From Pelagophyceae sp. CCMP2097 (Eukaryota; Sar; Pelagophyceae): 16,678 nucleotides of DNA. A program made the translations under genes and the position numbers. The stretch covers positions 21,016 to 37,693 of the forward strand of contig MU657371.1 in the NCBI GenBank assembly GCA_026770575.1, given 5' to 3'. The notes beneath the pieces are model-generated. The model had not been told where the DNA came from and ran no database searches. It saw only the letters and a list, made by a program, of their open reading frames with translations. Positions 7,301 through 13,499 of this stretch are shown one piece after another. Numbering within the stretch: the stretch's first letter is position 1; the number at the start of each line of letters is the position of its first letter.

Positions 7301-10212
7301 AAGGGACCGCCCAGAGGGACGCAGAGGGGCCGCAGTCGAGAAGACGGCAGCCGAGCGACCGCCCAAGGGACCGTCCGAGGGACCATCCGAGGGACCATTC
7401 AAACGGCCGTCCGATGGACCAACCAAGGGACCACCCAGAGGGACGCAGAGGGGCCGCAGTCAAGAAGACGGCAGCCGAGCGACCGCCCAAGGGACCGTCC
7501 GAGGGACCTCACACGGGACAGCCGCAAAGGGACCGACGAGGGACCGTCGAGGGAACGTCCACGTGATCGGTCGAAGGAACCGTCGAAAGGACCGTCAAAG
7601 GGACCGTCCGAGGGACCGTTCGAGAGACCATCCAAGCGACGGTCCGAGGAACCGTCCAGGGGACCGTCGCAGAGGACCTGTCGAGGGCCCACTAGAGATC
7701 GCTCAAGGAACCGCCCAAGGAACTGTTCAAAAGGACTGTCCAAAGACCCGCCTAAGGGAGCGTCGCAGGGTCCGTCCGAGGGTCTGCCCGCGGGACGTCG
7801 CAGAGGGACCGCAGTCGAGCGGCCATCCAAACGACCGTCTCACGGACCGTCCACGGGACCGTCGCAGAGGGACCGTCGACGGACCATCAATGGACCCTCC
7901 AAGAGGCCCTCCAATGGAACTGTCCAAAGGAACTGTCCAAAGGAGCGCTCAAGGGATCGTCCGAACGACCGTCCGAGCGACTGTCCGAGGGCCCGTCCAG
8001 GGGACGCCACAGAAGGGCCGCAGTCGAGGGTCCGTCAGCCGAGTGACCGTCCAAGGGACCGTTGAGAAACCGCTGTCAAAGCGACCGTCACAGAGGGCCC
8101 GTCGAGGGACCGTCCAAGGAACTGTCCAAAGGAATTGTCGAAGGGACCGCCCAAGCGACCATCCGAGGGGCCGTCAGAGCCTCTCGAGGGACCGTCTCAA
8201 GGCGTCGTTTCGAATGGCCGTCTCGAGGGGCCGTCTCGAATGGCCGTTTCTAGGGGTCGTCTCGAGAGGCCATTTCGAGGGCCGTCTCAAAAGGCCGTCT
8301 CGAGAAGCCCTCTCGAGGGGCCTTTTCGAATGACCGTCTCCAGGGGACATCTCGAGGGGCCGGAGAGAGCCTTCTCGATGCGCCATTTCGAGGTGCTGTC
8401 TCGAGGTGCCGTCTCGAGGGGCCATCTCGAGGGGCCGGAGAGAGGAGCTTCCTGAGGCGCCGTTTCGAGGGGCCGTCTCAGGGCGCCGTGTCGAATGGCC
8501 ATCGAAAGAGACCGCCTCGAGGCACCGACTCGAGGGGCCGTCTCGAGGGGGCGTCTTAAGGCGCCGTTTCGAATGGCCGTCTCAAGGGGGGCGTCTCGAG
8601 GGGCCGTCTCAAGGCGCCGTTTCGAGTGGCCGTTTTGAGGCACCGTCTCGATGGGCCGTCGAAAGGGGCCGTCTCGAGGGGCCTTCTCGAAGCGCCGTCC
8701 CAAGGCGCCGTCTCAAAGGGCCGTCTCAAAGGGCCGTCTCTAAGGGTCGTCATCAGGAGCTCAAACGGTGTATTCGGGTCGGGTCGTGTTTTTAATTTGT
8801 GCTGAACCCTCGGGTCGCGGGTTTGTCGAGCGACCAAGCCCGTCTTATCGGGTCGGGTTCGGGTTCGGGCCACGGCCAGACCCGCGGGTCGCGGGTTTGC
8901 CGGTCGACGCACGCAAAAGTTCGGGTCGGGTCGGGTTCGGGTTTGGGTTCGGGTCGACCCGTACTTTAGAGCCCATTTCCGGAGAGCCACCGCACCCGCG
9001 GCGTCGACGCCGCTCGCGACCGCGCGGCCCGAGTTTCAATATATGAGCCACACGACAATTGCACACGATAAGAAACCCGAGCGGAGAAAACCCGTCGCGA
9101 TCCAGGATTATTCGGTCTTCCAGGGTGCGATGCCGGCACCTGCCAGAATTTGCGGGTTTGTCGGGTACCCGCGGGTTTGCCACCCGGCGCGCCCGCGCGG
9201 GTTCGGGTTTGTGCCACGGCCAGACCCGCGGGTCGACGGGTCGGCCAAAACGCGCAAACCCGGCAAACCCGACCCGCGGGTTTCGGGTAAACCCGAACCC
9301 GTTTAAGCTCGTGGTCGCCATCAGGGGCCGTCTCGAGGGGTCGTCTCGAGGATCCGAAGATAAGAGTAGCGACGGGTTCGGGTTTGCCTTTCAACCCGCG
9401 GGTCGGATTTGCCGGGTTTGCGCGTTTAGGCCGACCCGTATACCCGCGGGTCTGGCCGGCGTGGGCCTAACCCGAACCCGACCCTCCAAAGATGGGTTTG
9501 ATCGCTCGACACACCCGCGACCCGAGGGTGCGAAACAGATTGAAAACCCGACCCGGCCCGTTTAAGCTCCTGGTTTGTCTGGTGAAACGGACGCGGCCAC
9601 GTACAAAGTTGTTAAAGGGTTGTACGTCCCCCGGATCGGCACCGGCATCTTTGCTAAAGTCGAGTTCAAAGCCCAGTCGTCGGTGATGAAAACGGAACGG
9701 CCAAAGGCTCTTGTGGCGTATTCCTCGTATTCTAGACGGTCTTCGTGTTGCACCGTCGGAGACCATAAAACGGCCGGCGGGTTCTGCTCAAATTCCGCCG
9801 CCATTATTTCTAATCGAGCGGATTGCTGCGCCGTCGTGAGGCTGCCCGGGACTTAGAACGGGAGTGGATGGTGCGTCTCGTCGGTGTATCGGTCGTACTG
9901 TTCATGCTGTTCTTTTTCCTTCTGCTCCTCCCGTTGCATCAAACTCCCAAGCGAAGCCGCTTCAAAGGCCAACCGCTCGCCCCAGCCGGAGGCGGCGTCC
10001 CTGGCGCGTTGGCAATCGCAGTCGGCTTGAGTGTCTTGAGATTCGCGCACCCTTAAACGTCTAGACAGCCCGGTCACGGAAGCGGCGCATAACGCACTCG
10101 CAACGGCCAGCCCGACGACGGCGCACGCGCGCCACTTCGAGACGCGCTCCGCCGCCGCGAACGCGCGCTGGCCGAGCGAGCCGCGCGGCGGCATTGACGC
10201 AAAGCCAAACAT
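4314..10212 (-). CDS. CHASE-domain hybrid histidine kinase with C-terminal receiver
   Basis: Proposed exons, read on minus: 10212-9899, 9841-9605, 6481-5344, 5286-4782 and 4690-4314, giving about 856 residues ending in TGA. Order: membrane segment near residues 27-49; extracellular CHASE-like sensor (VLWSPTVQHEDRLEYEEYA, then the second half after the long intron); second membrane segment at about 367-388 (ALILLLLWAL); H-box NHELKNRIF with His near 435; N-box NNILDNMLSNAFKYG near 528; degenerate G1 GNWPG; G2 SSGDGF near 604; receiver with ADDS near 671, phospho-acceptor VVLLDFN near 720, SAND near 757 and GKK near 779. The protein would sense an external ligand and pass phosphate His to Asp within itself; the ligand is unknown. 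ATG 10212 is chosen because it is the first before the membrane segment; ATG 10194 is possible. Two in-frame stops (9855-9853 and 5289-5287) fall in proposed 57-nt introns. If those are exonic, this is a pseudogene or uses a variant code. Confidence 0.8.
4691..4781 (-). other. Intron inside the receiver domain of the histidine kinase
   Basis: Donor GTGCGC at 4781 and acceptor CCGCTAG ending at 4691, 91 nt, phase 1. It joins VVLLDFNFAPVHPTKT-G to IDLCRECRA, which rebuilds the receiver run from the phospho-acceptor Asp to the following helix. The frame is exact across the junction. Confidence 0.85.
5287..5343 (-). other. Probable 57-nt intron with in-frame TAG, histidine kinase
   Basis: The two flanking frames are the same, separated by TAG 5289-5287. 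A GT-AG candidate (GTCAAG to GGATAG, 57 nt, phase 0) removes the stop and joins LDESAMR to IRVGNWPGCEHEKL. That resembles the strand plus degenerate G1 box of algal kinases. The alternative is that the segment is coding and the TAG is a nonsense codon. Confidence 0.45.
6520..6720 (+). repeat. CGGGTT-rich dispersed element, copy near the 3' end of the HK intron
   Basis: Begins CAGGAGCTTAAACAGGG and ends AATTGAAAACCCGA. It is clearly alignable by eye to 9390-9585: both contain TTTCAACCCGCGGGTCGG, GCCGGGTTTGC and GGCCGACCCGT, and end with CCCGCGACCC(A/G)AGGGTGCG. It is composed of degenerate GGGTTTG/GGGTTCG words. Confidence 0.75.
6740..7075 (+). repeat. GGCCTCTTGCAAGGCC-type degenerate repeat block
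   Basis: Units such as GGCCTCTTTCGCGGCCACTT and GGGCCCTTGAAGAGCCC recur at irregular 30-60 bp spacing. The segment CGGACGGGCCCCTGCAAGGC followed by CTCTTT and GCAAGGCCTCTG recurs at about 12143-12200 near the RmuC-like exons. TTCCTNGCAAGAGACCG follows in both places, so the two blocks are copies of one dispersed repeat. Confidence 0.8.
7098..7270 (+). repeat. Higher-order direct repeat, copy 1 (copy 2 at 7986-8168)
   Basis: The segment starting GGGCCCGTCCAGGGGACGCC and including TTGAGAAACCGCTGTCAAAG is present at 7098-7270 and 7986-8168, about 890 bp apart, with only a few differences and a 12-bp insertion in the second copy. It marks a segmental duplication of the 12-bp array. Confidence 0.85.
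7271..7516 (+). repeat. 123-bp tandem duplication within the 12-bp array
   Basis: ACCATTCAAACGGCCGTCCG begins at 7271 and at 7394. The following approximately 120 bp are near identical, including GACGCAGAGGGGCCGCAGTC and GACGGCAGCCGAGCGACCGC. Confidence 0.8.
8171..8745 (+). repeat. 13-bp tandem array, consensus CCGTCTCGAGGGG
   Basis: Units read CCGTCTCGAGGGG, CCGTCTCGAATGG, CCGTTTCTAGGGG, TCGTCTCGAGAGG, CCGTCTCAAAAGG and so on, mostly 13 bp, with the palindrome CTCGAG at the centre. It directly abuts the 12-bp array and resembles it with one extra base, so the period changes from 12 to 13 at about 8170. A short remnant of the same array (GGCCGTCTCGAGGGG) reappears at 9326-9353 beyond the inserted element. 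Confidence 0.85.
8758..9313 (+). mobile_element. CGGGTT-rich element inserted in the 13-bp array, with possible target duplication
   Basis: The left edge reads GAGCTCAAACGG and the right edge CCGTTTAAGCTC, which are inverted copies. Immediately outside are GTCGTCATCAGG (8746-8757) and GTCGCCATCAGG (9314-9325), an 11/12 direct repeat that looks like a target-site duplication. The 13-bp array continues on both sides. The interior (about 556 bp) consists of degenerate GGGTTCGGGTTTGCGGG words and has no transposase, so it would be non-autonomous. Confidence 0.55.
9390..9585 (+). repeat. CGGGTT-rich dispersed element, copy near the 5' end of the HK intron
   Basis: Homologous to 6520-6720 and ends CCCGTTTAAGCTCCTGG, the inverse of the CAGGAGCTTAAAC start of that copy. 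A third copy lies in inverse orientation within 8758-8960. It ends only about 20 bp from the donor of the long intron. Confidence 0.7.
9842..9898 (-). other. Probable 57-nt intron with in-frame TAA, histidine kinase
   Basis: The frame is identical on both sides of TAA 9855-9853. A GT-AG candidate (donor GTACGA at 9898, acceptor CCCGGGCAG ending at 9842, phase 2, with TTCTAAG as a possible branch site) removes it and joins EKEQHEH to LTTAQQSARLEIM. It is the same length, 57 nt, as the other stop-containing intron of this gene. Confidence 0.45.
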
Positions 10213-10304
10213 GATGTCAAAGAGGAACGCATTCGTCGAGTCATTCTTTTTTCGCGATCTTCTTCGAAACAAAGTGGACTTAGGAATTCCTACTATAATT
10301 AGAG

Positions 10305-10833
10305 TTGCTTGCTTAAAATCCACCCTGGGAGGGGCTGGCCCAATAGGGAGTGCCCGCCAAAACGGTGACAAAGAGTTATTAGGCAAGCAAGTGGAGTGCA
10401 TGAGGCATAATAGAAGAAGAAGAAACAAGGCGTCAAAAGACGTGCTCGAAAGATCCGAAAACTTCCCCATAGTTCAAACTGAAATCCCTCGAGTTTTTTT
10501 TTACATTTATTTGTTTAAGAGCCTTCTTTTTAGTCGGAATTTTGCGATAGGAGTTCCTATCTTTCTTTACGTTTTGGCCAAAAGTTAGAGAAAATTGCTT
10601 GCTTAAGATCCACCCAGGGTGGCTGGCCTAAAAGATAATTCAAATTTTAACATCTAGGAATGATCTGTTTTTACGCGCAAAGTCTTTGGTAACATTACGA
10701 CATTGAAGTTTGCGCTTGATCAAACTTTGGAACTAGGAATTCCTAAACCACCCAGGGTGGATATTAAGCAAGCAACTTAGACGGGCATACCCTCGTGGGC
10801 CAGCCCCACCCAGGGTGGATCTTAAGCAAGCAA
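10305..10833 (+). mobile_element. Non-autonomous inverted-repeat (MITE-like) element, nested
   Basis: The left end TTGCTTGCTTAAAATCCACC and the right end (inverse complement TTGCTTGCTTAAGATCCACC) extend as 37-bp terminal inverted repeats (10305-10341 and 10797-10833) with two mismatches. Two further copies of the same end lie inside, direct at 10595-10629 and inverted at 10748-10775, framing a 181-bp inner unit. The ends include the palindrome CCACCCAGGGTGG. There is no open frame resembling a transposase. I could not identify a target duplication. Confidence 0.75.
10595..10775 (+). mobile_element. Inner 181-bp inverted-repeat unit of the nested element
   Basis: Starts TTGCTTGCTTAAGATCCACC and ends with the inverted version ending ATATTAAGCAAGCAA. 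TTAGA is found just outside both ends (10585 and 10777), a possible short target duplication. It is either a younger copy inside the older one or a rearranged tandem. Confidence 0.55.
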
Positions 10834-10993
10834 GTATCCTTGCGATGTTTTGCCGAAGCGCTCACTCAAACGGTTGGATCAAATCCCGTTTTCGGCGAAG
10901 TTTGAAAGTTTGAAAGTTTCCGAGCGCCGTCGAACACGTTCGTCGTCGAGGCCTCGCGGCGTGGACTCGGAGGTCTTCTGCGGCGCGGGCCCG

Positions 10994-12871
10994 ATGGCCG
11001 CCTCTGAAAAATGGAGCGGCGACTTGCTCTCGTTCGTTGGCGGCGTCGCAGTCGGTGTCGGAGTCGTACTCGGTGTCAAGCACCTTCTCAAACGCCGCGG
11101 CCAAGAGTTCGCGTAGAAGCTCGACGGCCTATCTTCGCAAGACCACCTCTTCGAAGCCCTGTGGAGAGACGTGCAAGCGTGCCAGACGGGCCTTTCCACC
11201 CAATTCGCGACCCGCCTCGAGCAGACGGAGCGCCAACTCGCCCAACGGCTCGAGGCCGCCGAGCGCGGCCTCAACTCGAGCGGCGTGCGAAACGGCGCCC
11301 GGGAGCGGGGGAAACGGGGCGGGGAGGCCGGCGGCTCGACCGGCGCTTTGACGGACGCTTCGACGCTAGGAAACCCAGCGCCAGTCCTTCGAGTCGCAGC
11401 GGCGGTCCTTCGACGCGCACTTTACGACGGTGTCTTCGAACCTCTCGACTCTGAAGGCGGCTCTGGCGACGCTCGAAGTCGCAGAGCAGGGCACGGGCGA
11501 TCGGGTGGCCGACGTCGACGCAAAACTCAACGCTCTGAACGGACTCCTCGGTGCGCCCGCCGAACCGCGGGGCGGGCCGTCGGCCGGAACCAGGCGATGC
11601 CGTAGGCCGGAATCAGGCACAGGGTGTTTTTGGCGAGGCGAGGCTTGAACGCCTCGTCAAGGACGCGCCCACCCGCGTCCAAAAGTGCACGAGGGCAACC
11701 AGAGCGGCGACGCCCGCGAAAGGCCCTCGTTCCGGGAAACGTGTCGAAGGGGACCTCGCCATCGTCGCGGCGACCCTGCCACAGAGACCTGGCCAAAGAG
11801 ACCTTTGCCACAGGGAACCCGTCACGGGCCCTTGGCACGGGGACCTCGATTCTGGAACTCTTGCCAGAGGGACCGAGTCAGAGGGCCCTCATCAGTTGAA
11901 CCTTTTCATAGGGCCTTTGGGCGCTCGAAAGTGATGCACGGATGGAGACGCTCGCACATGTGTACAAAGGAGAGGGTTTGCGACGGCGGTCCCGTCGTCC
12001 ACCCGATGCCTGTGACGGGCGAAGCCCAAAGCGTGCGACGTTGGAATCTGGGATTCATACTCTCCCATATGGACCCATGCCATATGGGATGCCATATGGG
12101 CTCGTGGGTGCGAGGCCTTTCCCGCTTCCTTGGAAAGTCCTCCGGACGGGCCCCTGCAAGGCCTCTTTGGCGGGCCCTCGCAAGGCCTCTGTACGATCAC
12201 TTGCCTCTTTTAAGGGCCCTTGCGACCCCCCGCGCACGGTTCCTTGCAAGAGACCGTGTCACGGGATCGTGTCACGGGACATCGCCACGGGGTTCTTGTC
12301 ACAAGAGCCATGGGGACGTCGTCGCCTTGTCACCCTGGGACCCTGCCACTTTGCCACAGCGTTCCCGTCACGGGTCTTCGTCAAAGGGACCTTGCCGCGG
12401 GCCGCATTGCGCGATATCGGGGCTGCGGTAGGCTCTGCCTCCCTCGTCGTACGAGTTCCAGACCACTCTAAAGACCGAAAACGCCTCCCTCCGCCCCGAA
12501 TGCCTCGTCCGCTTCGGCCCGCAGCGGAATGGGGTGGGGGTGTTTGGGGGTGCCGTGTATTGCAGTGGACGCGAAGTTTCCGCTTTCCGCCTTCCGTATT
12601 TCAAACGAAGCAAACACCGACGCTTTGCGCGAAGTCGCGCGCAAGCAGCTCGAGTCGAACCTGGAGAGGCATGTAGTTGACGTGGCCAACAAGTACATTG
12701 TGCTGGGGAAGACGGTCAACCACGCCATCATATTTCTCCCTTCGGAATCTCTCTTCTCAGATGCCCATCAACACCACGGTGATGTCGTCGACGCGGCCAT
12801 GCGCAAGCGCGTCTGGATCTGCTCGCCGACTGCACTTATGGCCCTTTTGCACACGGTGGACCTGAATTTAC
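10994..12871 (+). CDS. RmuC-like protein (DNA recombination protein RmuC family), 3' end not found
   Basis: Exons proposed: from ATG 10994 through 11284 (with a short intron ending at 11116), then 11370-11550, 11606-11676 and 12432-12871. Order: N-terminal membrane segment (LLSFVGGVAVGVGVVLGVKH), a long coiled coil (FATRLEQTERQLAQRLEAAE, then SFDAHFTTVSSNLSTLKAAL), then the RmuC core: GVFGEARLERLVKDA, YEFQTTLKTENASLRPECLV, CIAVDAKFPLSAFR, YIVLGKTVNHAIIFLPSES and VWICSPTALMALLHTV. These match RmuC motifs (GxWGExxLE, YxxQxxxxxxxxxRPD, VDxKxPL, FxPxE, SPTTLxAxLRTV). RmuC is known from bacteria as a membrane-anchored coiled-coil protein affecting recombination; its eukaryotic role is unknown to me. 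Anomalies: TAG 11114-11116 in frame, a one-base frame change near 12546-12550 in a G run, and no C-terminal exon. It could be a decaying gene. Confidence 0.75.
11066..11116 (+). other. Candidate short 3n intron ending at an in-frame TAG, RmuC-like gene
   Basis: The frame before and after TAG 11114-11116 is the same. GT-AG candidates of 51 nt (donor GTACTC at 11066) or 42 nt (donor GTCAAG at 11075) end exactly at this TAG and would remove it. Both would also shorten the membrane segment and its basic end (KHLLKRR), which makes them less convincing than the other introns. Confidence 0.3.
11285..11369 (+). other. Intron, RmuC-like gene
   Basis: Donor GTGCGA and acceptor CGACGCTAG, 85 nt, phase 0. 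It joins AAERGLNSSG to ETQRQSFESQRRSFDAH, keeping one coiled-coil frame where a frame change would otherwise be needed. Confidence 0.65.
11551..11605 (+). other. Intron, RmuC-like gene
   Basis: Donor GTGCGC and acceptor GATGCCGTAG, 55 nt, phase 1. It joins KLNALNGLLG to RNQAQGVFGEARLERL with an exact frame, giving the expected step from coiled coil to the GxxGExxLE motif. It has the same six-base donor as the receiver intron of the histidine kinase. Confidence 0.75.
11677..12431 (+). other. Repeat-filled intron, RmuC-like gene
   Basis: Donor candidate GTCCAA at 11677 and acceptor GCTGCGGTAG ending at 12431, about 755 nt, phase 0. It joins LERLVKDAPTR to ALPPSSYEFQTTLK, which fits RmuC. The donor is weak and its exact place uncertain. 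The inside is repeat: GGGACCTTGCCACA-like units (about 11740-11900), a CCATATGGG cluster (12062-12100), the CCTGCAAGGCCTCTTTGGCG block shared with the histidine kinase intron (12143-12260) and GTCACGGGACATCGCC-type units to about 12410. Confidence 0.6.
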
Positions 12872-13032
12872 GTGGAAGACCCGCGTCAAAGCGCCGGCGA
12901 ACTGGAAAACGGGACGACATGGGACCGCGGGATATCGTCGCGGGGTTCTTGCCACAAGGGCATGGGGATGACGTCGCAGGGGCCTTGTCACAGGGACCCT
13001 GTCACGCTGCCCTCGTCACGGGGCCATGAACC
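12872..13032 (+). repeat. GGGACCTTGCCACA-type repeat after the last RmuC exon
   Basis: After donor-like GTGGAA at 12872 the sequence turns into units such as GCGGGGTTCTTGCCACAAGG and GCCTTGTCACAGGGACCCTG, the same style as 11740-12410. It is probably the start of another repeat-filled intron. The frame stays open to 13026, but the protein repeats and does not resemble RmuC. Confidence 0.6.
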
Positions 13033-13458
13033 TTGCAATGGGATTTGGCTGTATCCTTCGGGTCCTCCATGTGCCTCCGGCGCGCTCTTGTAATTAATAT
13101 TAAACGGCTTCGGGTCCTCAACTACTAGCTAATCAAATCCGAGTTAGCTGGCCTACGGTGTAGATCTTGGCGAGCCCGATCGAATCGTCCAAACTCCGCT
13201 GTAAAAATCGTCGTACTCGTCGCGGGAGGACCCGGGGCAAGTAGGAATTGAACAAAGAAGGGTGCGTTTCCCCGTTTTTCCCAAAACGAGTTTTCTGCTG
13301 TGCGTGTGCGCACGCTCGCGCGGGTTGCGCCCAGATCACTAAAACCGCTCCAACCCTAAATCGCGTTTTCCTCGATAGGAAGTTCCACCCCCAATTATTA
13401 CAAGAGCGCGCCGGAGGCACACGGAGGACCCGAAGGATACAGCCAAATCCCATTGCAA
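13033..13458 (+). mobile_element. 426-bp non-autonomous element with 62-bp terminal inverted repeats
   Basis: The left arm (13033-13094) starts TTGCAATGGGATTTGGCTGT and the right arm (13397-13458) is its inverse complement with one mismatch in 62 bp. The arms include the CTTCGGGTCCTC word that recurs at 13107 and 13867. The interior has short open frames on both strands and no recognisable transposase. I found no target-site duplication. Confidence 0.8.
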
Positions 13459-13499
13459 TGCCCACGTAAATAATTAAAATTATTTAACTAATCGCTGAA

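Larger units (their letters stand above)
7097..8170 (+). repeat. 12-bp tandem array, consensus CCGTCCRAGGGA
   Basis: Successive units read CCGTCCGAGGGA, CCATCCGAGGGA, CCATTCAAACGG, CCGTCCGATGGA, CCAACCAAGGGA and so on, with occasional 13-15 bp slips. The unit is a multiple of three and carries no stop codon, so all frames stay open over hundreds of bases and give four-residue protein repeats (GPSE, TVRG). That explains a 392-codon open frame at 7155-8333 without invoking a gene. Two higher-order duplications lie within it. Confidence 0.85.
6482..9604 (-). other. 3.1-kb repeat-filled intron splitting the CHASE domain
   Basis: Donor GTACGT at 9604 and acceptor CTTGTAG ending at 6482, 3123 nt, phase 2. 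Splicing joins GTYNPLTTL to WVLPESDGSPLARLDDSVGR, giving a continuous CHASE-like domain in a single frame. Near the acceptor there is TTTGACCAC, a plausible branch site. Apart from splice signals the intron is almost entirely repeat: CGGGTT-rich elements at both ends, a GGCCTCTTGCAAGG block, a 12-bp array and a 13-bp array. A transposed or expanded insertion into the gene is the alternative reading, but the exact splice signals favour a real intron. Confidence 0.75.
10213..10993. promoter_or_regulatory. Divergent intergenic region between the histidine kinase and RmuC-like genes
   Basis: The two start codons face away from each other across 781 bp, so both promoters must lie here or within the inserted element. 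The sequence is markedly AT-richer than the flanking genes from about 10210 to 10800. Most of it is the inverted-repeat element at 10305-10833. The 12-bp palindrome TAGGAATTCCTA occurs at 10281 and 10734, with a variant (TAGGAGTTCCTA) at about 10548. No TATA box or other promoter motif is convincing. Confidence 0.5.

Noticed and set aside
6490..7398. A 302-codon minus frame with LxGPLxRAL repeats
   Set aside because: It is a translation of the GGCCTCTTGCAAGG and 12-bp repeats and has no non-repetitive part.
7155..8333. A 392-codon open frame on plus with GPSE/TVRG repeats
   Set aside because: It follows from a 12-bp stop-free tandem unit, is open in several frames on both strands, and lies inside an intron on the opposite strand.
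7097..8745. CRISPR array
   Set aside because: The units are contiguous 12-13 bp without spacers, in a eukaryote-type intron.
10213..10470. N-terminal extension of the kinase frame up to 10470
   Set aside because: The extra sequence is largely the inverted-repeat element and AT-rich DNA; ATG 10212 precedes the membrane segment directly.
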